A DNA stretch of 64,000 nt from Tanypteryx hageni. Its lineage: Eukaryota > Arthropoda > Insecta > Odonata > Petaluridae. The first letter of the stretch is position 1. Every line of letters begins with the position of its first letter. The stretch spans positions 99,178,207-99,242,206 of the forward strand of contig CM054116.1 of the NCBI GenBank assembly GCA_028673005.1. Reading direction: 5' to 3'. Made by a program: the position numbers and the translations under genes. The notes below the pieces were generated by a model, which had not been told where the DNA came from, made no database searches, and worked only from the letters and a program-made list of their open reading frames with translations. Of this stretch, positions 55,677 to 64,000 are shown one piece after another.

Positions 55677-55913
55677 GAACGGAACTTTGAAACCAACGAC
55701 TCACAACAATAACTCGAGCCAAGTTATGCTACAAGATGGAGGACGGAACTCCGAAACTAACAACTCACAACAATAACTCAAGCCAAGTTATGCTACAAGA
55801 CGGAGGACAGAACTCCGAAACCAATGACTTTCAACAATAACTTGAGGCAAGTTATGCTTCAAGACGGAGGAAAGAACTCCAAAACCAACGACTTTTGACA
55901 AGAACTTGGGAGT
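55677..55913. repeat. 64-bp minisatellite, about 3.6 copies
   Basis: Units begin at 55681, 55745, 55809 and 55873 at (A/G)GAACT, an exact 64-base step each time. Each contains ACAATAACT and AAGTTATGCT and ends in CAAGACGGAG (GATGGAG in copy 1); the last unit is partial. Confidence 0.9.
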
Positions 55914-56597
55914 TTCATGTGACATAGGGAAATAGTTTTCCCGTATCGAGCGCCTACCTCCAAATAGCCTAAACCGGCTAACGGAGCTTTAGTACACAAC
56001 GGGTTGAGAACAAGGATCTCAGTTAGTCTTGCACCTGTAATAACGATTGAAGGCGACAGGACACCTTAGCATAAACTAGGGGCGGAGAATTCCCTGTCTT
56101 TTCGTACAGTTCGTACGAGAACGTTTGTATGAATTGTCACCACAGGCACAGCAATCACACAAACACGATAGCGGTTTCTCCTACTCTCGGCGAGTAATCT
56201 CTGAGAAATGCTGTGAAGGATGTATTTATACTAGGGCAGGGTAGGGAGAAGGGAAAGGGACATGGATAAGCAAGAGAGGGGTAATGGAGGAGTCAATATG
56301 AAAAGAACTCTGTTAATGACAACAATGTCTTTATCCAACAATGTATGTCCCCATTCTGTTTGCTCTGACCTTGACGATGTTATTTTATAACAGACATACG
56401 ATTCGGCTTGATGTGATGTAAGATTAAGATGTTGGTTACAAAGTTCTATTCTTCATCTTGTTCCGCAACTTATTGGTCTTCTGAGAGTTTTCCATAATTG
56501 TTTAACTTGAGTTCTCTTTTTGGCTGGCGGGCGACACAAATGTCTTGTGGGCGCCATGGCGCCCGCGGTTGCTGTGTTGCCAACCTCTGACCTAGAG

Positions 56598-57184
56598 AAT
56601 ATGTAACCTTTTTAGAATTTGGCACTTACTGATGATGAGAGCTTGACTCTTGAAGAATTTGTCTAGTCATTGAAAAGTACTATATTTAGTATTTGCTGCT
56701 TTTCCTTTCTTTGTTTTTATTTTTTGGATGTATAAGTGTATGGGCAATTACATCTATAAGTCGTCGTATTGTGATCAGGAGGAGCCTAACTTTTGGGTAA
56801 GATATTTGCTGTGGCTTTGTAACCTATCTCTTATTATTCTCCCCTTGTTTACAATGTGCTTGTTTATCCATGATGGTTTTTGCAACTATAGTTTTCATTT
56901 TGTTATGCTTGCTTATCTCAGTATGTTATGTCACCTTTCACTTACCCCTACCTTCTCTGCCTTTTTATATTCTCTACTCCTCAACAGTGCTGGTGCTTTA
57001 TCATCTGCTCCTCCATTTCATGCCTTCTCCCTTACTTACCTTTCATCCCCTTTTGTTTTTTTTTCATATCCTCTTCCTAAATAGGTTTGGATTGCTTCAG
57101 TTGCCTGGAGTTACCAAACAGGTTGCAATAGTAAATTTTGTTCGTAAAAATTAGTTTTTACTAATTAATTTATGACTTGTAGGA
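56598..57184. other. Spacer between hAT element and Tigger pseudogene
   Basis: Two overlapping frames of 94 and 118 codons here are pyrimidine-rich, hydrophobic and unlike any family I know; they are probably non-coding. The 5' non-coding part of the Tigger element may lie within this stretch. Confidence 0.35.
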
Positions 57185-59120
57185 ATGGTCTCAAAAAGGA
57201 AAAATGATAATGATGATGCTTTTGGTGGTGAAAAAAAACAATTCCATAAGACTCGCACGTTTGAAACAAAGTTGGACATCTTGAAATGCATTGACAATGG
57301 TGAAGGACATCGTGAAATTGCAAGTGCATTGGGTTTATCATGTTCCACAGTGAGTATTATTGCAAAAAATACAAAGTTATGGAACATATAAGAAGTGCAG
57401 GTAGTTTAAAATCAATAATTTTGAATCCAAAATGTGTTATGTTGCTAGAAGAAATGGAACGTTTGCTCCATATATGGCTGGATGATCAAGCATAGAAACC
57501 CATTCCAGTAAGTCAGACCATTGTTTCAACTAAGACTAAGAGTCTTTATGATGGCTTGAAAAAATGAATGTGGAAAGTGTTAAAGATAAGCCATCTTCTG
57601 CAAGTCATTGCTGGTTTGATAGGTTTAAGGGAAGGGCAAGTTTTCACAGTCTTAAACTTACTGGTGAGGCTGTAAGTGCAGTCACATGCTGCCACAACTT
57701 ATCCTGCAGAATTGGCTGGGTTAATTGAAAAAGGTGGCTACTGTGATTTTCATGTTTCTAATGTTGACAAGACAGGTTTATTCTGGAAGACAATAGCAGC
57801 CAGAACTTTCCTTGTTAAGTAGGAGAAGACTGTCCCTGGATATAAGCCAGCAAAGGATAGGCTCACTCTGCTGCTTGGTGACAATGCAGCAGGTGACTTT
57901 AAGCTCAAGTTTCCCATTATGTACCATTCTGAGAACTCGAGGACTTCCAAGCTGAAAGTCAAGACTTTGTTGACTGTCATTTGGAGATCCAATCCGAAGG
58001 TTTGGATGACTGAAATCCTATTCCATGACCAGTTTAGCAGTAAGTTTGTTCCTGCAGTGAAGGAATATTTGTTGAAAAATAATTTGCCCTTTAAAGTCCT
58101 GTTACTGTTGGACAATGCAGCAGGCCATCCTAATTCCATCCGAAGGTTTGGATGACTGAAATCCTATTCCATGACCAGTTTAGCAGTAAGTTTGTTCCTG
58201 CAGTGAAGGAATATTTGTTGAAAAATAATTTGCCCTTTACTTTGGACAATGCAGCAGGCCATCCTAATTCCATAGATGACATATCCAGAAGTGAAAGTGG
58301 TGTTTCTTCCCTCAAACATCACCTCACTGCAACCTTCAGGCATTATTATGCATATCGTACAATGACCCAAGCAATTGCTGCAACAGATATGGAAGGTGGT
58401 CCAACCCTTAAAGAAATCTGGAGGGGGTATAACATTGTAATGCATTGAATAACATTGGTTATTCTTGGGCTGAGATTAAGTAATTAACAATGAATAGATC
58501 TTGGAGGAAACCCTGCCCAGTTTAAGATTTTCAAGGTTTTGAAGAGAACCCTGAGCAGATCACCAAAAGAGTTGTTGAATTGGGGAGGCAACTTAATTTA
58601 GAAATGGAGGAGGTAGATGTCGATGTGTTAGTTGCATCTCATTTAAAGGAGTTGTCCAACAAAGACCTCATCGAACTGTGACAATCCCATGCACCAAAGC
58701 AAGATGGTGAAGCAAATGAAGAAGTTATGGTTTTTCCAACTCTAGCTAAGACTTTGGGATTAAGAAGTCATACTTCAATTTTCATGAATATGGATAAATG
58801 GATGAACTTATAAATATGATTGAGGAAACAGATTCTAATGGAGATAGGCGTTTAAAGGTGTGCAGAAGTGTTCAGGAGTTAGCCTGCTACAAGGTGCTTT
58901 ATGAAGAAAAGGAGAAGACTGTGGTTCAACTTAAGTTAGACAAGTTCTTCACTGAAGTTGAAAAACCAACATCACAGTCAGCAGAATAACCTTCTACTTC
59001 TGTGGAGTTTCCTGCGAAGACTTCTAAATCCACAGCCAATAGCCTTCCTAATAACCTCTCTTCTTCCCAATTACTTCGAACTTCCCATCAAAATGTCACT
59101 TCAAATATGCCCATTTGAAG
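57185..59120 (+). pseudogene. Tigger (TIGD1-like) transposase pseudogene
   Basis: The frame opens MVSKRKNDNDDAFGGEKKQF, then an HTH (LDILKCIDNGEGHREIASAL with SCSTVSIIAKN). After several stops comes the DDE core: VSNVDKTGLFWKTIAARTFL, PGYKPAKDRLTLLLGDNAAG, KVWMTEILFHDQFS and LLLLDNAAGHPNS. A 146-bp duplication repeats part of the core. C-terminal blocks follow: FRHYYAYRTMTQAIAATDME, EIWRGYN, MDELINMIEETDSNGDRRLK and VQLKLDKFFTEVEKP. The series matches Tigger1/jerky-like proteins from end to end with at least six stops or shifts. Terminal repeats were not found. Confidence 0.8.
57994..58270 (+). repeat. 146-bp tandem duplication in the Tigger core
   Basis: The segment starting CCGAAGGTTTGGATGACTGA at 57994 starts again at 58140. 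The second copy lacks about 15 bases (around AAGTCCTGTTACTG). The junction fuses TAATTCCATC to CGAAGG, and the sequence then resumes TAATTCCATAGATGAC. Confidence 0.85.
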
Positions 59121-60189
59121 GAGATTTAAGGTAAGTGTAAATCATTTAAACCCCTTATTTGTTTAATATTAAGCAATTTTATGCTCTGAATTACTTTAAG
59201 TGATGTTAAGTTGTTGCCCCCTTGATGTGTGTATGTCTGTTGTTAAGAGGCCAATGTTGGCACCGGGCTTCCCTCCTGTGTTTGTAAGTTTACATTAAAA
59301 GCTTTAATGACTGTTTAATACTGTTTTAAGGGAATTTAAAATTTATTTTAACTTTTTAGTCCATATAAAAGCTATTAAACATCTTTTTTATTTATTTTAT
59401 AGTATTTAATTTTATGTAAAACTTAGTATTCTTTCAAAAGTCAGCACTGATTTGATTTTACAAATCCGCTTGTCCATTTTCAGCATTTAATACTAATTAA
59501 TACTGGATCTATATAGTATTTTATAATCTTTTACAATTTTATTGAGCGAAAAATGGTTTTGGTTGACACAACAGAAAAATTGTTTATTGATTATCTCCTT
59601 AGTGGTTTTACATTTTAAATACTACATGAAAGACTTTCTAGCAATATTGCAAATATATTGATAAAATAACTGACGAATAAGGGCATTTTGTCCATGAACC
59701 AGATGATCATTGCTCCATAATTGTTGTTCAGCCATAAATGATCTGGAGCAATGAGTATTTTTAGTTGATAAATAGAATTATATGTCATCAATATATCGTT
59801 CTCTGAACTCCAAGTCTGAGAATACATGATCATAGATAATTCACAAAATTATTTCTTCAACTTTTGCCAACTTTTTTCTGATTAGTAATTAGTATTTCAT
59901 ATACTGCATTTTTTATTTCTATCTGAATAGTCTTCGGACATCATCTTTCCAAGACATTCTGCCAATAAGAGTTCTATGAAATCATAGCAAGCCCTACACA
60001 TGCTAGTACATATTTGCCTTCCAGCTTGCCTGTACACATACGAAAAAATCAAGCACCGACTGATTTGCTTTGAGCCAAGCCTAAGACGGAACACCATTGC
60101 TAAGTCTGTTGTTTTGTTTTCACACTCGCACCATCTTACCTTCAAATATACAACTGTGCAAGATGGTTTATGACATGGAATGGATAGGG
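59121..60189. other. AT-rich DNA, no gene
   Basis: Nothing recognisable; short frames only. A 10-bp inverted repeat CATTGCTCCA / TGGAGCAATG lies at about 59707-59757. Confidence 0.4.
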
Positions 60190-60515
60190 CAGTGGTTTCC
60201 AAACTATGTGGCACTCCCCCCTTGGGGGGCACGATGGGTAGGTCAGGAGGGTGCAAAGGATTTCTCATATATTTACTGTCTGTTTTACCATCCTAATCTT
60301 GAGATCTACAATATGCAGCCAAATTCTAGCCCTCAATTGGCTAGGACGTATCCCTTAATCTATGTTTTTCCTTAAGCTGGCGTTATTAATGGTAATTGTA
60401 TGTCCAGTAGGTATTGTTTATGAACTGTAATTGAACATGGTATAGAGGGGGGTGCAAAGATAGTTTTCTTAGGTGAGGGGGGGGGGTGTGGTTTTGTAAT
60501 GTTTGGAAACCGCTG
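60190..60515. mobile_element. hAT MITE
   Basis: CAGTGGTTTCCAAACTATGT and, inverted, CAGCGGTTTCCAAACATTAC are hAT terminal repeats. They are flanked by GGATAGGG and TGTTAGGG (6/8). GGGTGCAAAG occurs near both ends. No transposase. Confidence 0.75.
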
Positions 60516-62515
60516 TGTTAGGGGGCTCGCACGATTTACTGTATTTTTCCCAGTGTTGCCCACGCTGACATGATGATGAGCAAAACAGAGCATGTGGGGA
60601 AGCCCTTAACACACTTCCCACTTTAAAAGATGGTTGCACGATAGACTATAAACCTATCTTTGTGAAACCGCGGACCTGCTGAGAAATTATCTATTAAAAG
60701 AGGATGGCCATGAACCTCCATGGTCTGTGGTGTCAGTTTAAATGTAATTATTATGTATTATGGCTGGAGGGGAAAATGAGCCACTAATACATCAAGCATC
60801 ACACTGCATAGGATGAGCTCTGATCATTATTTTTCATGGATAATTTTTTTAAACAATAAATTGCGACAAACGGGAGAGAGGGTTCTAAAGACCGAGTCTC
60901 GGGAGTCGCATAGCTCACTAGCTTAAGAAATGCGGCTTTCTTGTTGCTTTGATTTTTTGGGAAGTAGGAGGAAGAGACAGCGTCCACGAAAGGAAAGTGG
61001 AGTAATATAGAAGTACAAAAGAATATTTAAATATAATATTGAGGTTTCGTATGATACTAAATAAAAAAACCTGACTTTGTAGAGCCATAATTTCTTAAAC
61101 TTTTAACAGGAATATGTTCCACGAAGTTACGCCTTCAACAATAGATTACGATTGTATGATAGTTTAAATATTTTAGTCAAATACATATACAACTAGCAGT
61201 TGCCCGTTGATAAATCGACTGGCTGGTTAGATTAAATATTGTCTTGGTAGTTAGCCTTTTGTCACATTACCATGAAGGTCAGCGACTGCAGGGTTTATTT
61301 CCTTTTACTAATGTATGCTTGGAGTTATTTCCTGCAGCGTCTAATGTATTCTAGCAGAGCCACCTTAACATCAACCACTACAGCTCCCTCGAGCAGAGCT
61401 TAACCGGTCATAAAACCTCAATATTACACCAACGGTTTGACTGATTTCAATGTTATCATTTTCCAACAAATCTGCAGGTTGAGAGGTTTAATTTGATGCA
61501 TCACACGTTTCATTTTTTTACGCTATTAATATATAGATTATCAGCTATGAGTGTGCTTCAACAAAATGTTTATGTTCATTATTTTGATCTGCGGTCAGTC
61601 ACATATTTCGGTGATATCTATTTGGCCACCTTTTAATTTGAGTATCTCTGGATTTAAGCATCATCCACCATAAAATTTCTCGCCCTCGTCCAGGAAAACA
61701 CATATATAACCGAGGAGTAATTAAATGTCTCTTTCGAAAGTGGAGTACGAACGGATCCAATCATTTGCTATGTGATTGCGTAGTTTTTTTTCCACCGCTC
61801 AATACCGCAGATAATGGTCCTATTGTGGCACGGATACAAAGCGATCGATGGACTTAGTGATGTGACCGTTTTAGCTTTTGGAGGAATATGGTGACAATAT
61901 TGTTGGTGCCTAGAAGTATTTAATTAATTACCTACCTATCCCTGTTTCATTAGGTTTTTTTATTTGAGTACAACGGCCTTTTGTGGTTGATGCCCATTTC
62001 GTTTTTTATGTGTCACGATAAATATATATAATTTTACTATAACTTATTAGCTCAGCATTTAATAAATGTATCTATCGCAAACACAATCACCTCAAACGTG
62101 GTGTAACAATACACCAATGACTGGCAATTATTGGGTTGCCTTTTAATGACTGTTATTTTTAAAACGGAGTTTTGACAATATTTACGTAGCAGAATTATTT
62201 TCATGACGTTTCTTTGTAACTTATTAAAAATGATCATCACACCATGTTCTGTGAGGCACACGATTATCCTTTTAATTATTACTAAAGCAATCTAAGCAGT
62301 CTTTAGACGGTATACTTGTGCTGCGGATAAACTTTAAAGACTAGAATCCTCTTTTCTCACTACCGACCAATACTATAGTTTAGATTCAAAATATAACTTT
62401 TTCGTTCTTTTGTTTGCCCGAAGCTCTTTCGACAATTACTTAGGCTTTGATATAAATCGCAGCCCTGCTTTCTATATCTATACTAAACTAGATTTTGTTG
62501 TTTTGTGTTGCACAC
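60516..62515. other. Intergenic DNA with one possible repeat
   Basis: No gene was found. CTAGCAGTTGCCCGTTGATA at about 61193, with ATTTCAATGTTATCATTTTC downstream, resembles degraded interspersed repeats with 'CTAGCTGTTGCCCG' starts. Boundaries cannot be fixed. Confidence 0.35.
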
Positions 62516-62780
62516 CTTCATACAATATTTCGTTGAAATTGGATCGGCTAATTCCTTCCCAATTCATAATTACCTAAAAGTTTTATTTTGCAATTGTGGC
62601 ACATCTGCAGAGTCGATCCGGTCTAAATATGTCATTTTTGTCATTAATTTATATGAGGATTCTATGTTGCAAATTTGGTTGAAATCGGTTCGGCCAATTC
62701 TTCCCTGTTATATGCGTACGGACGGACGGACATCACGAAGATAATAGTGCTTTTCAGCAATGACGAAAAGCACTAAAAAC
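62516..62780 (+). repeat. Non-LTR (RTE/CR1-like) 3' tail with terminal hairpin
   Basis: GTTGAAATTGGATCGGCTAA and GTTGAAATCGGTTCGGCCAA recur in the stretch, followed by TACGGACGGACGGAC. Such 'GAAATCGGTTCxG' plus GGAC runs are common in the 3' regions of RTE-like LINEs and derived SINEs. The segment ends in a perfect 10-bp hairpin AGTGCTTTTC / GAAAAGCACT (62746-62755, 62765-62774). Confidence 0.45.
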
Positions 62781-63099
62781 CATATGCGCACTCCGGCTAC
62801 AAAGCAGCCGTTCTCAGTGGCCTTCACCGAAAATAGATTCTAAAAGAGTTTTCTTTTAGAACTTTCCTTTTGAACTTTCTTTTATTATTATTATTTTTTA
62901 AATTGCTCGTTCTTGATTTTTTCAGCCATAAGACGAGCTGTTGAATGAATGTGTGAGATTGTCGCGTGTGGTTAGTATTCGGAGTATTTTTCTCTTTTGT
63001 CCTTCGCTCCTCCGTTATATTCGTAAACATAAATAGTGACTCCAAAGTCTTCTCCCGGTATTTAAAGTAAGGTTTTTCTTATCGCCGATTTACTCGCCC

Positions 63100-63560
63100 T
63101 CTTGCGTCACAGCTAAGGCGGGTGCCTGGCTCGCCTTGTCAAAGGCCCCTTTTTATCTGAGGCGATACGGTGACAAGTTAGGAAATTCCACTCGAGGAAT
63201 TATCGTGGCACGTTTGGATAGCAACGGATGCGGCGTTTCGATCTATTCCCACCACGGGTCGGAATTTCCGTTCGAATTGAGAGATCGGGCCTGCAAGCGG
63301 GCGTTCGGCTTCGTATGTGTGATCGTAATCGTATCGCTCATTGCGGGATCACGTTTGGACGGTTATCACGTCTCCCGCTTGTTGCACGTGCGATAAGAGG
63401 ACGTGCCACGCCGAAGGTTTGAGCGCCGAATTGCATTTCGGGGCGATATCTCATAGTGCTTTTCGAACCCGAAACAGGAATTATCGACATAATCAACGGT
63501 TCGCTGACTTCAGCAAAACCGGAGTGTTATATTTTTTCTTCGCGGACCCACGTGCCTACC
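63100..63560. promoter_or_regulatory. CpG-rich patch, unclassified
   Basis: The sequence is much richer in G+C and CpG (CGGGTCGG, GCGTTCGG, TCGTATCG) than anything nearby except the phostensin-like exon and its promoter. Open frames of 86, 64 and 81 codons overlap but show no known domain. It could be a promoter or first exon of a gene extending past the right edge, or transferred or repeat DNA. Confidence 0.25.
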
Positions 63561-63935
63561 GATTTTTTAAAAATTTGAAAGAATAATAATTTTAAAAACC
63601 CGCAGTAGATGACAGCTCCCAAAATTTAATATTTTTATTGCATTAATTTCATTTTCAAGATAAACATTACACGTGGCGAAATTTTTTAAATTACAAAGAC
63701 CCGATTAAAAAAAACACTGGTACATGCAAGAGGATTTTGTCTCTGATTATTATTAAATTAAGGCCAGCGCCTTCTAGTTTGTTTTAAAATATTTCACTGG
63801 AGCATCGAATACGACTTGCAGACTCTCTGACGCACTCCTGAATATCCCTGTATCATTAACATTAGTCTAGATTTCGAATTTTTTTCACATTTGCTTTGCT
63901 AAATATTTGTTTCTCAAATACCCTTATAACATGCA
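63561..63935. other. AT-rich DNA, no gene
   Basis: No coding or repeat feature was recognised. Confidence 0.4.
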
Positions 63936-64000
63936 TATAACCAGAAATTTATTCTGGGGAGGGGGGTGGAGGTCCGAGGCCGAAAACCAATTTCCAGCAA
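63936..64000. mobile_element. End of an element related to the one at 26688-27223
   Basis: CCAGAAATTTATTCTGGGGA followed by GGTCCGAGGCCGAAAACCAA matches, inverted, the right terminus at about 27177-27223 (TTTCGGCCTCAGACCCTCCT...AAATTTCTGGG). The element continues beyond the window. Confidence 0.55.

Larger units (their letters stand above)
53530..56589 (-). mobile_element. hAT element with exact 8-bp target duplication
   Basis: The element is bounded by CAGGGGTCGGCAACCTTTTC on the left and, inverted, CAGAGGTTGGCAACACAGCA on the right. It is flanked by ACCTAGAG at both 53522-53529 and 56590-56597. It is 3060 bp and carries a decayed transposase on the minus strand, a 64-bp minisatellite in its 5' part and a second TIR-like start at 53627. 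The exact duplication suggests a comparatively recent insertion. Confidence 0.9.

Noticed and set aside
56728..57154. ORFs of 118 and 94 codons
   Set aside because: Pyrimidine-driven hydrophobic translations in two frames with no known family, start context or splice signals.
1..64000. CRISPR array, operon, phage or bacterial features
   Set aside because: No regularly spaced direct repeats with unique spacers; gene structure is plainly eukaryotic with introns.

Overview
The window looks like nuclear DNA of an arthropod, most likely an insect. It is AT-rich with long introns, GT/AG splice sites, TA microsatellites and a dense load of pogo/Tigger, Tc1/mariner, hAT, non-LTR and Penelope-like relics, including several short elements flanked by TA or 8-bp target duplications. 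No bacterial, plasmid or CRISPR features were seen. The species cannot be named from sequence alone.

Three host genes can be supported. (1) On the minus strand, a 758-codon GC-rich exon (3062-5335) starts a proline/serine-rich protein whose N-terminal motif resembles the phostensin/taperin family of actin- and PP1-associated proteins; its later exons lie beyond the left edge or were not found. (2) Also on the minus strand and ending about 1.1 kb upstream of gene 1, a coiled-coil protein is split over at least five exons (25828-25660, 20713-20503, 18443-18253, 11330-11171, 7807-6467) whose reading phases all agree; its 5' end was not found and no family was recognised. (3) On the plus strand, six exons between 31397 and 51144 join in phase into one open reading frame of 931 codons: four tandem BED-type zinc fingers followed by a complete hAT transposase-like body and dimerisation domain. 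This appears to be a domesticated hAT transposase. The position of the first catalytic Asp is Asn, and the usual CxxH motif is changed.

The introns and flanks are a record of transposition. 8.9-15.8 kb holds a Penelope-like scrap, a hAT shell containing a roughly 700-bp repeat (R1), a TIR element with an internal perfect 45-bp inverted repeat and tRNA-like boxes, a 1.18-kb CCGTATT-TIR element, a LINE tail and a second R1. 26.3-28.5 kb is a dead Tigger split by a TA-flanked element. Within the large introns of gene 3 are a third R1, an internally deleted jerky/Tigger copy, a POGK-like pogo relic, a 385-bp foldback, a LINE interrupted by a TIR element and cut by a mariner-like element, a pogo MITE lying next to another CCGTATT element, and a hAT MITE. 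Right of gene 3, 53530-56589 is a hAT element with an exact 8-bp target duplication and a decayed transposase. A Tigger pseudogene follows at 57.2-59.1 kb, then a hAT MITE, a non-LTR-like tail and a CpG-rich patch near 63.1-63.6 kb.

The most interesting object is the four-BED-finger hAT-derived gene. Nothing in the sequence shows a functional link among the three host genes; genes 2 and 3 are divergent neighbours separated by a decayed Tigger.
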